Part shown: one piece after another, positions 1 to 5,929 of the stretch
Layout of the letters: each line of letters opens with the position of its first letter
Numbering within the stretch: the stretch's first letter is position 1
NCBI GenBank assembly: GCA_003696875.1
Contig: RFHL01000273.1
Location: 1 to 7,864 of the forward strand
Length of the DNA: 7,864 nt
Direction: 5' to 3'
From: Bacteroidota bacterium
GTDB lineage: Bacteria; Bacteroidota; Bacteroidia; J057
Notes under the pieces: generated by a model
What the model was told of the DNA's origin: nothing
Database searches by the model: none
What the model saw: the letters and a program-made list of their open reading frames with translations, nothing else
Program-made: the position numbers and the translations under genes

Positions 1-103
1 GTAGTGAAGCATCTCATGTGTGTCTCGCCTGCGGCGGCATCTCCCATCAGATGCTTCGTTGCACTCAGCATGACAGGAGAATCAATGGGGGGCGGGAGCG
101 CCC
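1..103 (+). repeat. Dispersed palindromic repeat, copy A (left end cut by window edge)
   Basis: This is one of three related copies in the window. Bases 4-75 align without gaps to 5783-5854 with 63 of 72 identities by hand count, and 49-80 are identical to 5828-5859. The arms GAAGCATCT (near 6-14) and AGATGCTTC (49-57) are inverted repeats. The right end finishes in CATGACA (69-75), followed by a shared tail that ends in the GC-rich GGGAGCGCCC (94-103). The left outer arm lies outside the window. Translation gives short spurious ORFs. The family resembles REP/MITE-like non-coding repeats; no transposase is present. Confidence 0.8.
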
Positions 104-325
104 TTTCACGCATCAAAATCCCCCTTTACGCGCGAAATAATTTGGAGAAAAATACAAGCCATTCTATCATTATAACAGAATTTAGTGCCATTTTTATGGG
201 GGGGGGTAGCACCGCCACGCTGATGCGCGATTTTTTTAGATGAATAAATGGCTCATTCGTCATTCCGCGGGCCGGATGTTTCTGTTTATCAACAGCATAG
301 CATGTTCACCATGAACACAGATACC
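104..325 (+). other. AT-rich leader upstream of the surface-protein gene
   Basis: This stretch separates repeat copy A from the chosen start of the giant gene. Line 121-180 is about 35% GC by hand count, against roughly 65-75% across most of the gene downstream, so it looks like a promoter and leader region. I find no clean Bacteroidota promoter. The nearest is TAATTTG at 138-144, which has one spacer base too few for the TAnnTTTG element and no convincing upstream TTG. A G9 run lies at 198-206 and a T7 run at 231-237. No gene is supported here. An ATG at 248 in an A-rich context is an alternative start for the downstream gene. Confidence 0.5.
198..206 (+). repeat. Homopolymer G9 tract in the leader
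   Basis: Nine consecutive G residues stand in otherwise AT-rich DNA, 119 bases before the chosen ATG at 326 and 41 before the alternative ATG at 248. Runs of this length are prone to slipped-strand length change. A stop codon (TAA at 245-247) lies in frame directly before 248, so slippage here would not alter the main reading frame. Any effect would have to be on transcription or the leader RNA. Confidence 0.7.
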
Positions 326-403
326 ATGAAAACCGCCTGCAATACCGCTGGTAGGCTGCTGCTGCTGGCCAGCCTGCTATGGGGGGCGAGCCTGCGGGGG
401 CAG
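326..403 (+). other. Signal peptide of the surface protein
   Basis: The first 26 codons give a short n-region with Lys2 and Arg10, a hydrophobic core of about 13 residues rich in Leu and Ala, and a small/polar end (RGQ). Bacteroidota Sec signal peptides often end in Q or QA before the mature protein. A (CTG)4 run at 356-367 and a G6 run at 381-386 fall inside this segment. There is no lipobox cysteine, so a lipoprotein is unlikely. Confidence 0.75.
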
Positions 404-3400
404 GTATACCCGCCGGGACTGCCTCTGTACAAGGATGACTGGTTGATGAAAAAACGGCCGGAGATGAACTGTTCGGGGGCGATAGAGGTCTGCAACGGGC
501 TTTTTGACTTTCCGCTTTGGTATTGGTTTATCCCCCCGGCAGTTCAGGACTACTGTCCCGCAGATCCAACCTTTTTTCCGGTAGCTAATACCCCCTGCGA
601 TGAAGATGGACCTCCACAACCGAACTGGTCCTACGGTACCTGGCAGGACTCTACTTATCTTGCTGGCAACCATAACCATTCGATGCACAATATGTGGCTT
701 TCGGCCCGGGTGGTTAGCGATGGCGATTTTTGTTTTACCATCACCCCATATGACACCCTGGATTGGTACAACTGGGTCGTCTTTCGCCTGCCGCCAGGGT
801 ATGACTGTGAGGATCTCAGCCAGCAGGACTATGCCGAAATCGTGAAGTGGGACCGTACCACCTCGATTATCCCCCTCAATCCTCCCTTCATGAATTCCAC
901 CTGCGTGGGGGTCACAGGCCTGAGCCTGTCCCCGCCCAATACCCCCACCTGCACAGCCTTTGACAGTTGCCTGCAGGTGCAGGCCGGGGAACGGATTTTG
1001 ATCCAAATCTCGGCTATTCGCCCGCTTGTATGGTGTAATAACCCCAATAACTTCAATATTTGCACAGGCCATTTTCAAAATCTTGGTGGAACTGGAGGGC
1101 AAGGGTATCACCTATGGCCCAACGGTTTGCAGATCGACTTCAGCGAGTCGACGGCCTTTTTCGGCGATACCTTGGGAGCGCGGGTGGTGCGCCGGGATAC
1201 GATGGCCCTCACCTGTGGGGCCACGCTGCTGCCGGTCCGGCTGACCCACGCCCTGCCTTCCTGCACCCAGGTGCCGGCGGGGACCTTCAGCCTGCTGGGC
1301 CCCGGAGGGCAGAGCATCCCCATCAGTGGGGGCAGCTCTCCGGTCTGCTACCAGGGGCCGCCGATCACGGCCTATGCCGACAGTTTTCTGCTGAGCCTCA
1401 GCAGCCCGCTGAGCCAGCCCGGGACCTACCAGCTGATCCAGTCGGCCACCCTGGCGGGCAGTTGCTTCACGGGCCAGACCATAGACACCATGACCTTTTA
1501 CCTGGAGCTGGATCTTCCCGATGCGGGCCCGGATACGAGCGTGGCCTTTTGCGTGGGCAATGGGCTGCCCCGGCCCATGGCGATTGCCTTGCCGCCGGGG
1601 CTGACCGGGGGCAACTGGCTCGACCCCCAGGGCCAGCCCCACAGCGGGATGTGGGATCCCCTGACCGACCTGCCCGGCCCCTACCAGTATGTGATGGGCG
1701 GGCCGGGCTGTGCCCTGAGCGACACGGCCCAGATCCTGGTCCAGGGCGTACCCACCCAGGCGGGCCAGGACACCTTCGCCACGGCCTGTGTGGACCCCCT
1801 GGTGCCTTTCAACCTCAATGACTACCTCACCGCCAGTGCCGATACCGGGGGTCGCTGGCTGACAGTGAGCGGATTCCCCGTCGGCAGCACGGGCAACCTT
1901 TCCCCCATCAGCCAGGGGACCTATACCTTTCAGTATGTGACGGGCGGTGATCTGGGCCATCAGATCTGTACGGCCGACACGGCCCTGATCGTGATCGATG
2001 CCCTGGGCGCCCCTTATGCCCTCTTCACCAAGGACAATGTCACCTGCTACGGGGGCAGTGACGGCTCGGTGACGGTCAACTTCACCTTCATTGGCGGGGG
2101 CCCGCCCTACCAGTATTCGGTCGACGGGGGCCCCTTCCAGACGGCGCCGGGCCTTCCCTTTACGGTGGGAGGCCTGACGGCCGGTCCGCACGAGATCGAG
2201 TATATGGGCAGCACGGGCTGTATCAACCGCAGCACCTTTGTCCTGAACGAGCCCCCGGCCAGTACCCAGGTGCTGATCCAGGGGGTGACGGTGAGCCCTG
2301 AGAGCTGCCCCGGCGCCGGGGATGGCAGCATACAGGTGCAGGCCGCCGGGGGCACCTTTACGCCCTACCAGTATGCGCTGGGGGGAGGCCCCTTTCAGAT
2401 GAGCAATACCTTCAGCGGCCTGAGCGCCGGCACCTATAGCCTCACCGTGGTCGATTATTACTTCTGCCCCCGGGATACGGTGGTGAGCGTGGGCCTGCTG
2501 CCGCCCCTGCAGGTGACGGCCCAGGTGACCAGCAGCTACAACGGCTTTGCGGTAAGCTGTGCCGGGTCCAGTGACGGCAGTGTCCTGGCCCTGGGCAGTG
2601 GCGGCGCCGGGGGTGGCTATAGCTACAGCTGGAACAGCAGCCCCAGCCAGAACGGGGACAGCCTCACCGGCCTCCCGGCAGGAACCTACACCGTCACCCT
2701 CACCGATGCCAACGGCTGCAGCAGCCAGGCCAGCCTGAGTCTCAGTGCGCCCCCCCCGCTGGGGGGCAGCACCGCCATCGCCAGCAGCTACAACGGGCAG
2801 GCCATCAGCTGTGTGGGAGCCAGCGATGGTGCCCTCACCGCCCAGGGCAGCGGCGGCGTAGGGCCCTACACCTACCTCTGGAACGGCGGGCCCGCCACGG
2901 CCACGGCCAGCGGACTGGGGGCCGGTACCTATCAGGTGCTTGTCACCGACGCCAATGGCTGTACCGCCAGCCTCAGCGGCAACCTTAGCGATCCCCCCCC
3001 GCTGAGCGCCACCAGCTTGGCACCCCTGCTCTACAACGGCTATGCCGTGGGCTGCGATCAGGGCAGTAATGGCCAGGCCCAGGCCCAGGGCAATGGCGGT
3101 ACGGGGCCCTACAGCTACCTCTGGAGCGATGGCCAGAGTACGGCCACGGCCAGTGGCCTGGGGGTGGGCACTTACCAGGTGCTCGTCACCGATGCCAATG
3201 GCTGTACTACGCTCGACAGCGTGAGCCTGAGCGCCCCGCCGGCGGTGCAGATCGGGGCGGTGAGCAGCCTCGCCGCCCGCTGTGCCGGGGAGAGCAATGG
3301 CAGCCTCAGCCTTGCCCCCGCCAGCGGTGGGGTGGGGGGCTACACCTATGCCCTCGACGGCGGCCCTTTTGGTCCGGGCACCAGCTTCCCCGGCCTGGGG

Positions 3401-5653
3401 GCCGGCAGCTATACCCTGATTGTCCGGGATGCCAACCTCTGCCCCGACAGCCTGATCGCGACGGTGGCAGAACCCGCCCCGCTGCTCATAGGCCTGGACT
3501 CCATGGCCGAGGTGGACTGCTTTGGCAACCACAACGGCCTGCTCTATCCCTCTGCGCAGGGAGGGACGGCTGCCTATAGCTACAGCCTCGACGGCGGGCC
3601 CTTTGGCCCGGGACCCTTTGCCTCCCTGGGGGTGGGCTACTACCAGATCCGGGTTGAGGACATTCAGGGTTGCCGCGACAGCCTTACGGCCCAGGTAACG
3701 GGGCCCCTGGCTCTCTTTACCCAGGTGGACAGCGTGATTGGTGCCCGCTGCTATGGGGAGGCCAATGGCCGCCTGGTGGTGAGCACCAGCGGGGGCATCG
3801 CCCCCTACCTCTGGTCCAGTGACGGGCTCACCTACGGCCCCCAGCCCCTGCTGGAGGATCTGGCCGCCGGCCCGCAGACGGTCTACACCCAGGACGCCAA
3901 TGGCTGTATCATCACCATCGGTGCCACCATGAGCGAGCCCGATTCGCTGACCCTGGCCCTGGTGCAGCAGCAGGACCCGAGCTGCTACGGCCTCGATGAT
4001 GGCTGGGCCAGCCTGCAGGCCCAGGGCGGTACGCCCGGCTATCTCTACGCCGGGGGCGACAGCCTCTTTGCCCCCAATCCGGTGGGGGGACTCAGTGCCG
4101 GGGCCGATACCCTCTATGCCCAGGACAGCCAGGGTTGCCTGGCCCGGGTTACGGTCCTGCTGGACCAGCCCGACAGCCTGGAGGTCTTTGCCACGGTAAG
4201 CAGCGATTACCAGGGCCGGGACCTGAGCTGTACCGGCGCGGCCGATGGCGCGGCCATCGGTGCGGCCAGCGGCGGCACGGGTCCCTATAGCTACAGCTGG
4301 GATCAGGGCAGCCTTGACAGCACGGCCAACAGCCTGAGTGCGGGCAGCTATGCCCTTACCGTCACCGACGCCCAGGGCTGCGTGGGGATGGCTTCGGTGA
4401 GCCTGATCGACCCGCCCCTGCTGGCGGTAAGCGCCCTCCCGCGCTCGGACTATCAGGGCTGGGGGATCAGCTGTTTCGGGGCGGCCGACGGCCGCCTGGG
4501 AGCCGAGGCCAGCGGGGGAACCCCCGGCTACGGCTACAGCTGGAGCGACGGGCAGAGCGGCCCGGTCGCCGGGGATCTGCCCGCCGGCAGCTATGTGGTC
4601 ACTGCCACCGACACCAATGGTTGCGTAGCCCGCGATACCCTGGCGGTGAGCAGCCCGCCCCCCCTGGAGACCTGGCTCGAAGGCCGCGATGTGGCCTGCC
4701 ACGGCGGGGCCGATGGCAGGATCTGGGCGCAGGTCAGCGGCGGTACACCGCCCTATCGGGGCCGCTGGCCCGGTCAGGGCACGGGCTTCAGCCTTGATGG
4801 CCTGCCCATCGGGACCTATACCTTCATCGTTGAGGACACCAATGGGTGTGCCGATACGGCCATGGCCAGCCTGGCCCAGCCCGCCCCCCTGGGGGTGGAG
4901 CTTAGCACGCAGGAAGCCTATTGTAACTGGCCCACAGGGGAGATCGCCGCCCGCGTGGGCGGGGGAACCCCGCCCTATGCCTACCGCTGGGACAGTGAGC
5001 CGCCCCAGCTCTCGGCCCTGGCCACCGGCCTGCCCGAGGGCCTCTACCAGGTGGTGGTGACCGATGCCCAGGGCTGTCGCGACAGCCTGGCCGCCTTCGT
5101 GGCCCATGTGCCCCCGCCGGTGGCAGACTTTGTCATCCTCGCCCCCGACAGCAGCGGGCCGGTGCTGCTCTCCCAGGCCGAGATCCACCTCCGCGCCAGG
5201 ACCCAGGGCGCCCTGAGCTACCAGTGGGACCTGGGCGATGGCAGCCCCCTGCGTGATGGCCCCAACCCGGTGCACCGCTATACCGAACCGGGTCGTTACG
5301 AGATCCTCCTGGCCGTCTATCACCAGTACCCACAGTGTCCCGATACCGCCCGGCGGGTGGTGGAAATCATCCCCGATGGGGCCCTCTACCTCCCCAATGC
5401 CTTCTCTCCCAATGGAGATGGCCACAACGACCGCTTCCGCATCCGCGGAGAGGGTTACCACCAGGCAGAACTCCGGATCTACGACCGCTGGGGCAGGCTC
5501 GCCTACCGGAGCCAGGACCTCAGCCAGGGATGGGACGGCCGCTACCCCGGCGGCCAGGCCGCCCCAGAGGGCGTCTACGCCCTGGTGCTGACCGCCTCCC
5601 TCTTCAACGGCACCCGCTTTGAACGCAGTGGCTCGGTGACGCTGGTGAGGTAG
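326..5653 (+). CDS. Giant secreted SprB-repeat surface protein with T9SS type B sorting domain
   Basis: The 1775-residue product is predicted to be exported by Sec, then by the type IX system, to the cell surface. I chose the ATG at 326 because it directly precedes a signal peptide: MKTACNTAGR, the hydrophobic run LLLLASLLWGASL, and probable cleavage after RGQ (residue 26). The ATGs at 248 and 311 would add an unneeded N-terminal tail. Domains in order: an N-terminal beta-rich domain (27-275; CFTITPYD and WVVF motifs at 135-153), Ig-like modules (about 291-395, 399-474, 475-565), 13 SprB-type repeats (570-1598), PKD (1599-1685; WDLGDG), and a CHU_C/gliding-associated C-terminal domain (1686-1775; LPNAFSPNGDGHND, ending GSVTLVR). 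Such proteins act as adhesins or are moved along the surface in gliding. The exact role and ligand cannot be read from sequence. No SprF/PorP partner gene is visible nearby. Confidence 0.92.
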   Translation: MKTACNTAGRLLLLASLLWGASLRGQVYPPGLPLYKDDWLMKKRPEMNCSGAIEVCNGLFDFPLWYWFIPPAVQDYCPADPTFFPVANTPCDEDGPPQPNWSYGTWQDSTYLAGNHNHSMHNMWLSARVVSDGDFCFTITPYDTLDWYNWVVFRLPPGYDCEDLSQQDYAEIVKWDRTTSIIPLNPPFMNSTCVGVTGLSLSPPNTPTCTAFDSCLQVQAGERILIQISAIRPLVWCNNPNNFNICTGHFQNLGGTGGQGYHLWPNGLQIDFSESTAFFGDTLGARVVRRDTMALTCGATLLPVRLTHALPSCTQVPAGTFSLLGPGGQSIPISGGSSPVCYQGPPITAYADSFLLSLSSPLSQPGTYQLIQSATLAGSCFTGQTIDTMTFYLELDLPDAGPDTSVAFCVGNGLPRPMAIALPPGLTGGNWLDPQGQPHSGMWDPLTDLPGPYQYVMGGPGCALSDTAQILVQGVPTQAGQDTFATACVDPLVPFNLNDYLTASADTGGRWLTVSGFPVGSTGNLSPISQGTYTFQYVTGGDLGHQICTADTALIVIDALGAPYALFTKDNVTCYGGSDGSVTVNFTFIGGGPPYQYSVDGGPFQTAPGLPFTVGGLTAGPHEIEYMGSTGCINRSTFVLNEPPASTQVLIQGVTVSPESCPGAGDGSIQVQAAGGTFTPYQYALGGGPFQMSNTFSGLSAGTYSLTVVDYYFCPRDTVVSVGLLPPLQVTAQVTSSYNGFAVSCAGSSDGSVLALGSGGAGGGYSYSWNSSPSQNGDSLTGLPAGTYTVTLTDANGCSSQASLSLSAPPPLGGSTAIASSYNGQAISCVGASDGALTAQGSGGVGPYTYLWNGGPATATASGLGAGTYQVLVTDANGCTASLSGNLSDPPPLSATSLAPLLYNGYAVGCDQGSNGQAQAQGNGGTGPYSYLWSDGQSTATASGLGVGTYQVLVTDANGCTTLDSVSLSAPPAVQIGAVSSLAARCAGESNGSLSLAPASGGVGGYTYALDGGPFGPGTSFPGLGAGSYTLIVRDANLCPDSLIATVAEPAPLLIGLDSMAEVDCFGNHNGLLYPSAQGGTAAYSYSLDGGPFGPGPFASLGVGYYQIRVEDIQGCRDSLTAQVTGPLALFTQVDSVIGARCYGEANGRLVVSTSGGIAPYLWSSDGLTYGPQPLLEDLAAGPQTVYTQDANGCIITIGATMSEPDSLTLALVQQQDPSCYGLDDGWASLQAQGGTPGYLYAGGDSLFAPNPVGGLSAGADTLYAQDSQGCLARVTVLLDQPDSLEVFATVSSDYQGRDLSCTGAADGAAIGAASGGTGPYSYSWDQGSLDSTANSLSAGSYALTVTDAQGCVGMASVSLIDPPLLAVSALPRSDYQGWGISCFGAADGRLGAEASGGTPGYGYSWSDGQSGPVAGDLPAGSYVVTATDTNGCVARDTLAVSSPPPLETWLEGRDVACHGGADGRIWAQVSGGTPPYRGRWPGQGTGFSLDGLPIGTYTFIVEDTNGCADTAMASLAQPAPLGVELSTQEAYCNWPTGEIAARVGGGTPPYAYRWDSEPPQLSALATGLPEGLYQVVVTDAQGCRDSLAAFVAHVPPPVADFVILAPDSSGPVLLSQAEIHLRARTQGALSYQWDLGDGSPLRDGPNPVHRYTEPGRYEILLAVYHQYPQCPDTARRVVEIIPDGALYLPNAFSPNGDGHNDRFRIRGEGYHQAELRIYDRWGRLAYRSQDLSQGWDGRYPGGQAAPEGVYALVLTASLFNGTRFERSGSVTLVR
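2033..5119 (+). repeat. Array of 13 tandem SprB-type protein repeats
   Basis: Each unit is 75-84 residues and follows one plan: a first Cys in C-x-G-x-x-[DN]-G, a GG-x-x-x-Y core, an aromatic or sugar-binding-like loop, L-x-[AV]-G-x-Y, then D-x-x-x-C and a closing Pro-rich linker. Approximate unit starts are 2033, 2264, 2510, 2762, 3005, 3248, 3485, 3716, 3950, 4181, 4424, 4667 and 4892. Units 3-5 and 10-11 carry an extra YNG or YQG insertion before the first Cys; units 6-9 and 12-13 are shorter. Units 4 and 5 are 86% identical over 2900-2964 against 3143-3207 at DNA level (56 of 65). The last unit is degenerate (YCNWPTG in place of the usual Cys motif). Confidence 0.9.
5120..5380 (+). other. 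PKD domain of the surface protein
   Basis: Residues 1599-1685 contain the PKD signature YQWDLGDGSP, followed by HRYTEPGRYEILLAV and a late Cys. PKD domains are beta-sandwich modules common in surface proteins just before the C-terminal sorting domain of T9SS clients. Confidence 0.85.
5381..5650 (+). other. T9SS type B sorting domain (CHU_C / gliding motility-associated C-terminal domain)
   Basis: The last 90 residues carry the family hallmarks in order: LPNAFSPNGDGHND, a basic stretch with IYDRWGRL, WDGRYPGG, PEGVYAL, and a final short strand ending in Arg. In Flavobacterium johnsoniae this class of signal directs SprB-like proteins through the type IX secretion system and typically needs an SprF-type helper. 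The domain is complete and ends at the natural stop codon, so the gene looks intact. Confidence 0.92.
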
Positions 5654-5660
5654 GGGCGAT

Positions 5661-5741
5661 GGAGATCGCCTGCGGTGGCATCTCCCATGAGATGCTTCGG
5701 TTCCCTCGGCATGACAGGAGACCGTGTGGGCGGGGCGCCCC
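5661..5741 (+). repeat. Dispersed palindromic repeat, copy B (left arm degenerate)
   Basis: It begins eight bases after the stop of the surface-protein gene. It shares the core CCTGCGG-T/C-GGCATCTCCCAT with copy A, then GAGATGCTTCG and the end CATGACAGGAGA (5710-5721). The normal left arm is absent, replaced by GGAGAT (5661-5666), which can pair with ATCTCC (5680-5685). A second, overlapping hairpin GCATCTC-CCAT-GAGATGC (5678-5695) is perfect. The tail ends in the palindrome GGGGCGCCCC (5732-5741). There is no T-run, so this is not a classic terminator. Confidence 0.75.
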
Positions 5742-5766
5742 CTCACCTCTCCCTACACCCACTTGG

Positions 5767-5880
5767 TGTCATGTTGAACATCGTGAAGCATCTCGTGTGA
5801 TTCTTGCCTCCGGCAGTACCTCCCATGAGATGCTTCGTTGCACTCAGCATGACAGGAGAGCATGTGGGCGAGGGTGCCCC
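5767..5880 (+). repeat. Dispersed palindromic repeat, copy C (complete)
   Basis: This is the only complete copy. It runs from TGTCATG (5767-5773) to CATGACA (5848-5854), 88 bases, plus a shared GC-rich tail to about 5880. The two 28-base arms (5767-5794 and 5827-5854) match as inverted repeats at 20 of 28 positions, with perfect 7-base outer ends and a perfect 10-base inner block, GAAGCATCTC with GAGATGCTTC. No obvious target-site duplication flanks it. It supplies the spurious in-frame N-terminal extension seen before trmH. Confidence 0.8.
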
Positions 5881-5881
5881 A

Positions 5882-5912
5882 TTGATCGGCCCGGAGGGAT
5901 TCCTTAGTTTTA
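5882..5912 (+). promoter_or_regulatory. Possible Bacteroidota-type promoter for trmH
   Basis: TTG at 5882-5884 is followed after 20 bases by TAGTTTTA at 5905-5912, one mismatch from the TAnnTTTG -7 element described for Bacteroides and Flavobacterium, whose spacing to TTG is usually 17-23. It lies 17 bases before the ATG at 5930 and just after repeat copy C. The mismatch and short elements make this tentative. Confidence 0.33.
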
Positions 5913-5929
5913 GAGTCCCTTTCTGTGCC

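Noticed and set aside
138..144. TAATTTG as a promoter -7 element for the surface-protein gene
   Set aside because: It lacks one spacer base relative to TAnnTTTG, has no TTG at the expected distance upstream, and lies far from the chosen start.
4..243. 79-codon plus-strand ORF at the left edge
   Set aside because: Its first third is a translation of repeat copy A, with the same residues (CFVALSMTGE) as the repeat-derived frame before trmH. The rest is AT-rich leader including the G9 run, and no domain or signal peptide is seen.
2033..5119. Regular repeats of about 75-84 codons considered as a CRISPR-like or minisatellite array
   Set aside because: The periodicity is in one long reading frame and conserved mainly at protein level. 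There are no short identical repeats with unique spacers.
5732..5741. GGGGCGCCCC after the surface-protein gene as a terminator
   Set aside because: It is a 10-base palindrome with no loop and no T-run, and it is part of the conserved tail of the dispersed repeat.
1112..5746. Open reading frame of 1544 codons on the minus strand, antisense to the surface-protein gene
   Set aside because: It lies wholly opposite a convincing domain-rich gene. Its translation is low-complexity, rich in Ala, Gly, His and Arg, with no recognisable domain. GC-rich, repetitive sense codons remove stops from the opposite frame, and its first residues come from repeat copy B.
5760..5862. Target-site duplication around repeat copy C, as expected for a transposed element
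   Set aside because: Bases before TGTCATG and after CATGACA do not form a convincing direct repeat beyond GG, so insertion by a standard transposase is not shown.
5659..5929. Small ORFs on both strands and a 42-residue N-terminal extension of trmH (from ATG 5804)
   Set aside because: All are translations of repeat copies B and C. The TrmH family does not need the extension, and a start at 5930 gives normal length.
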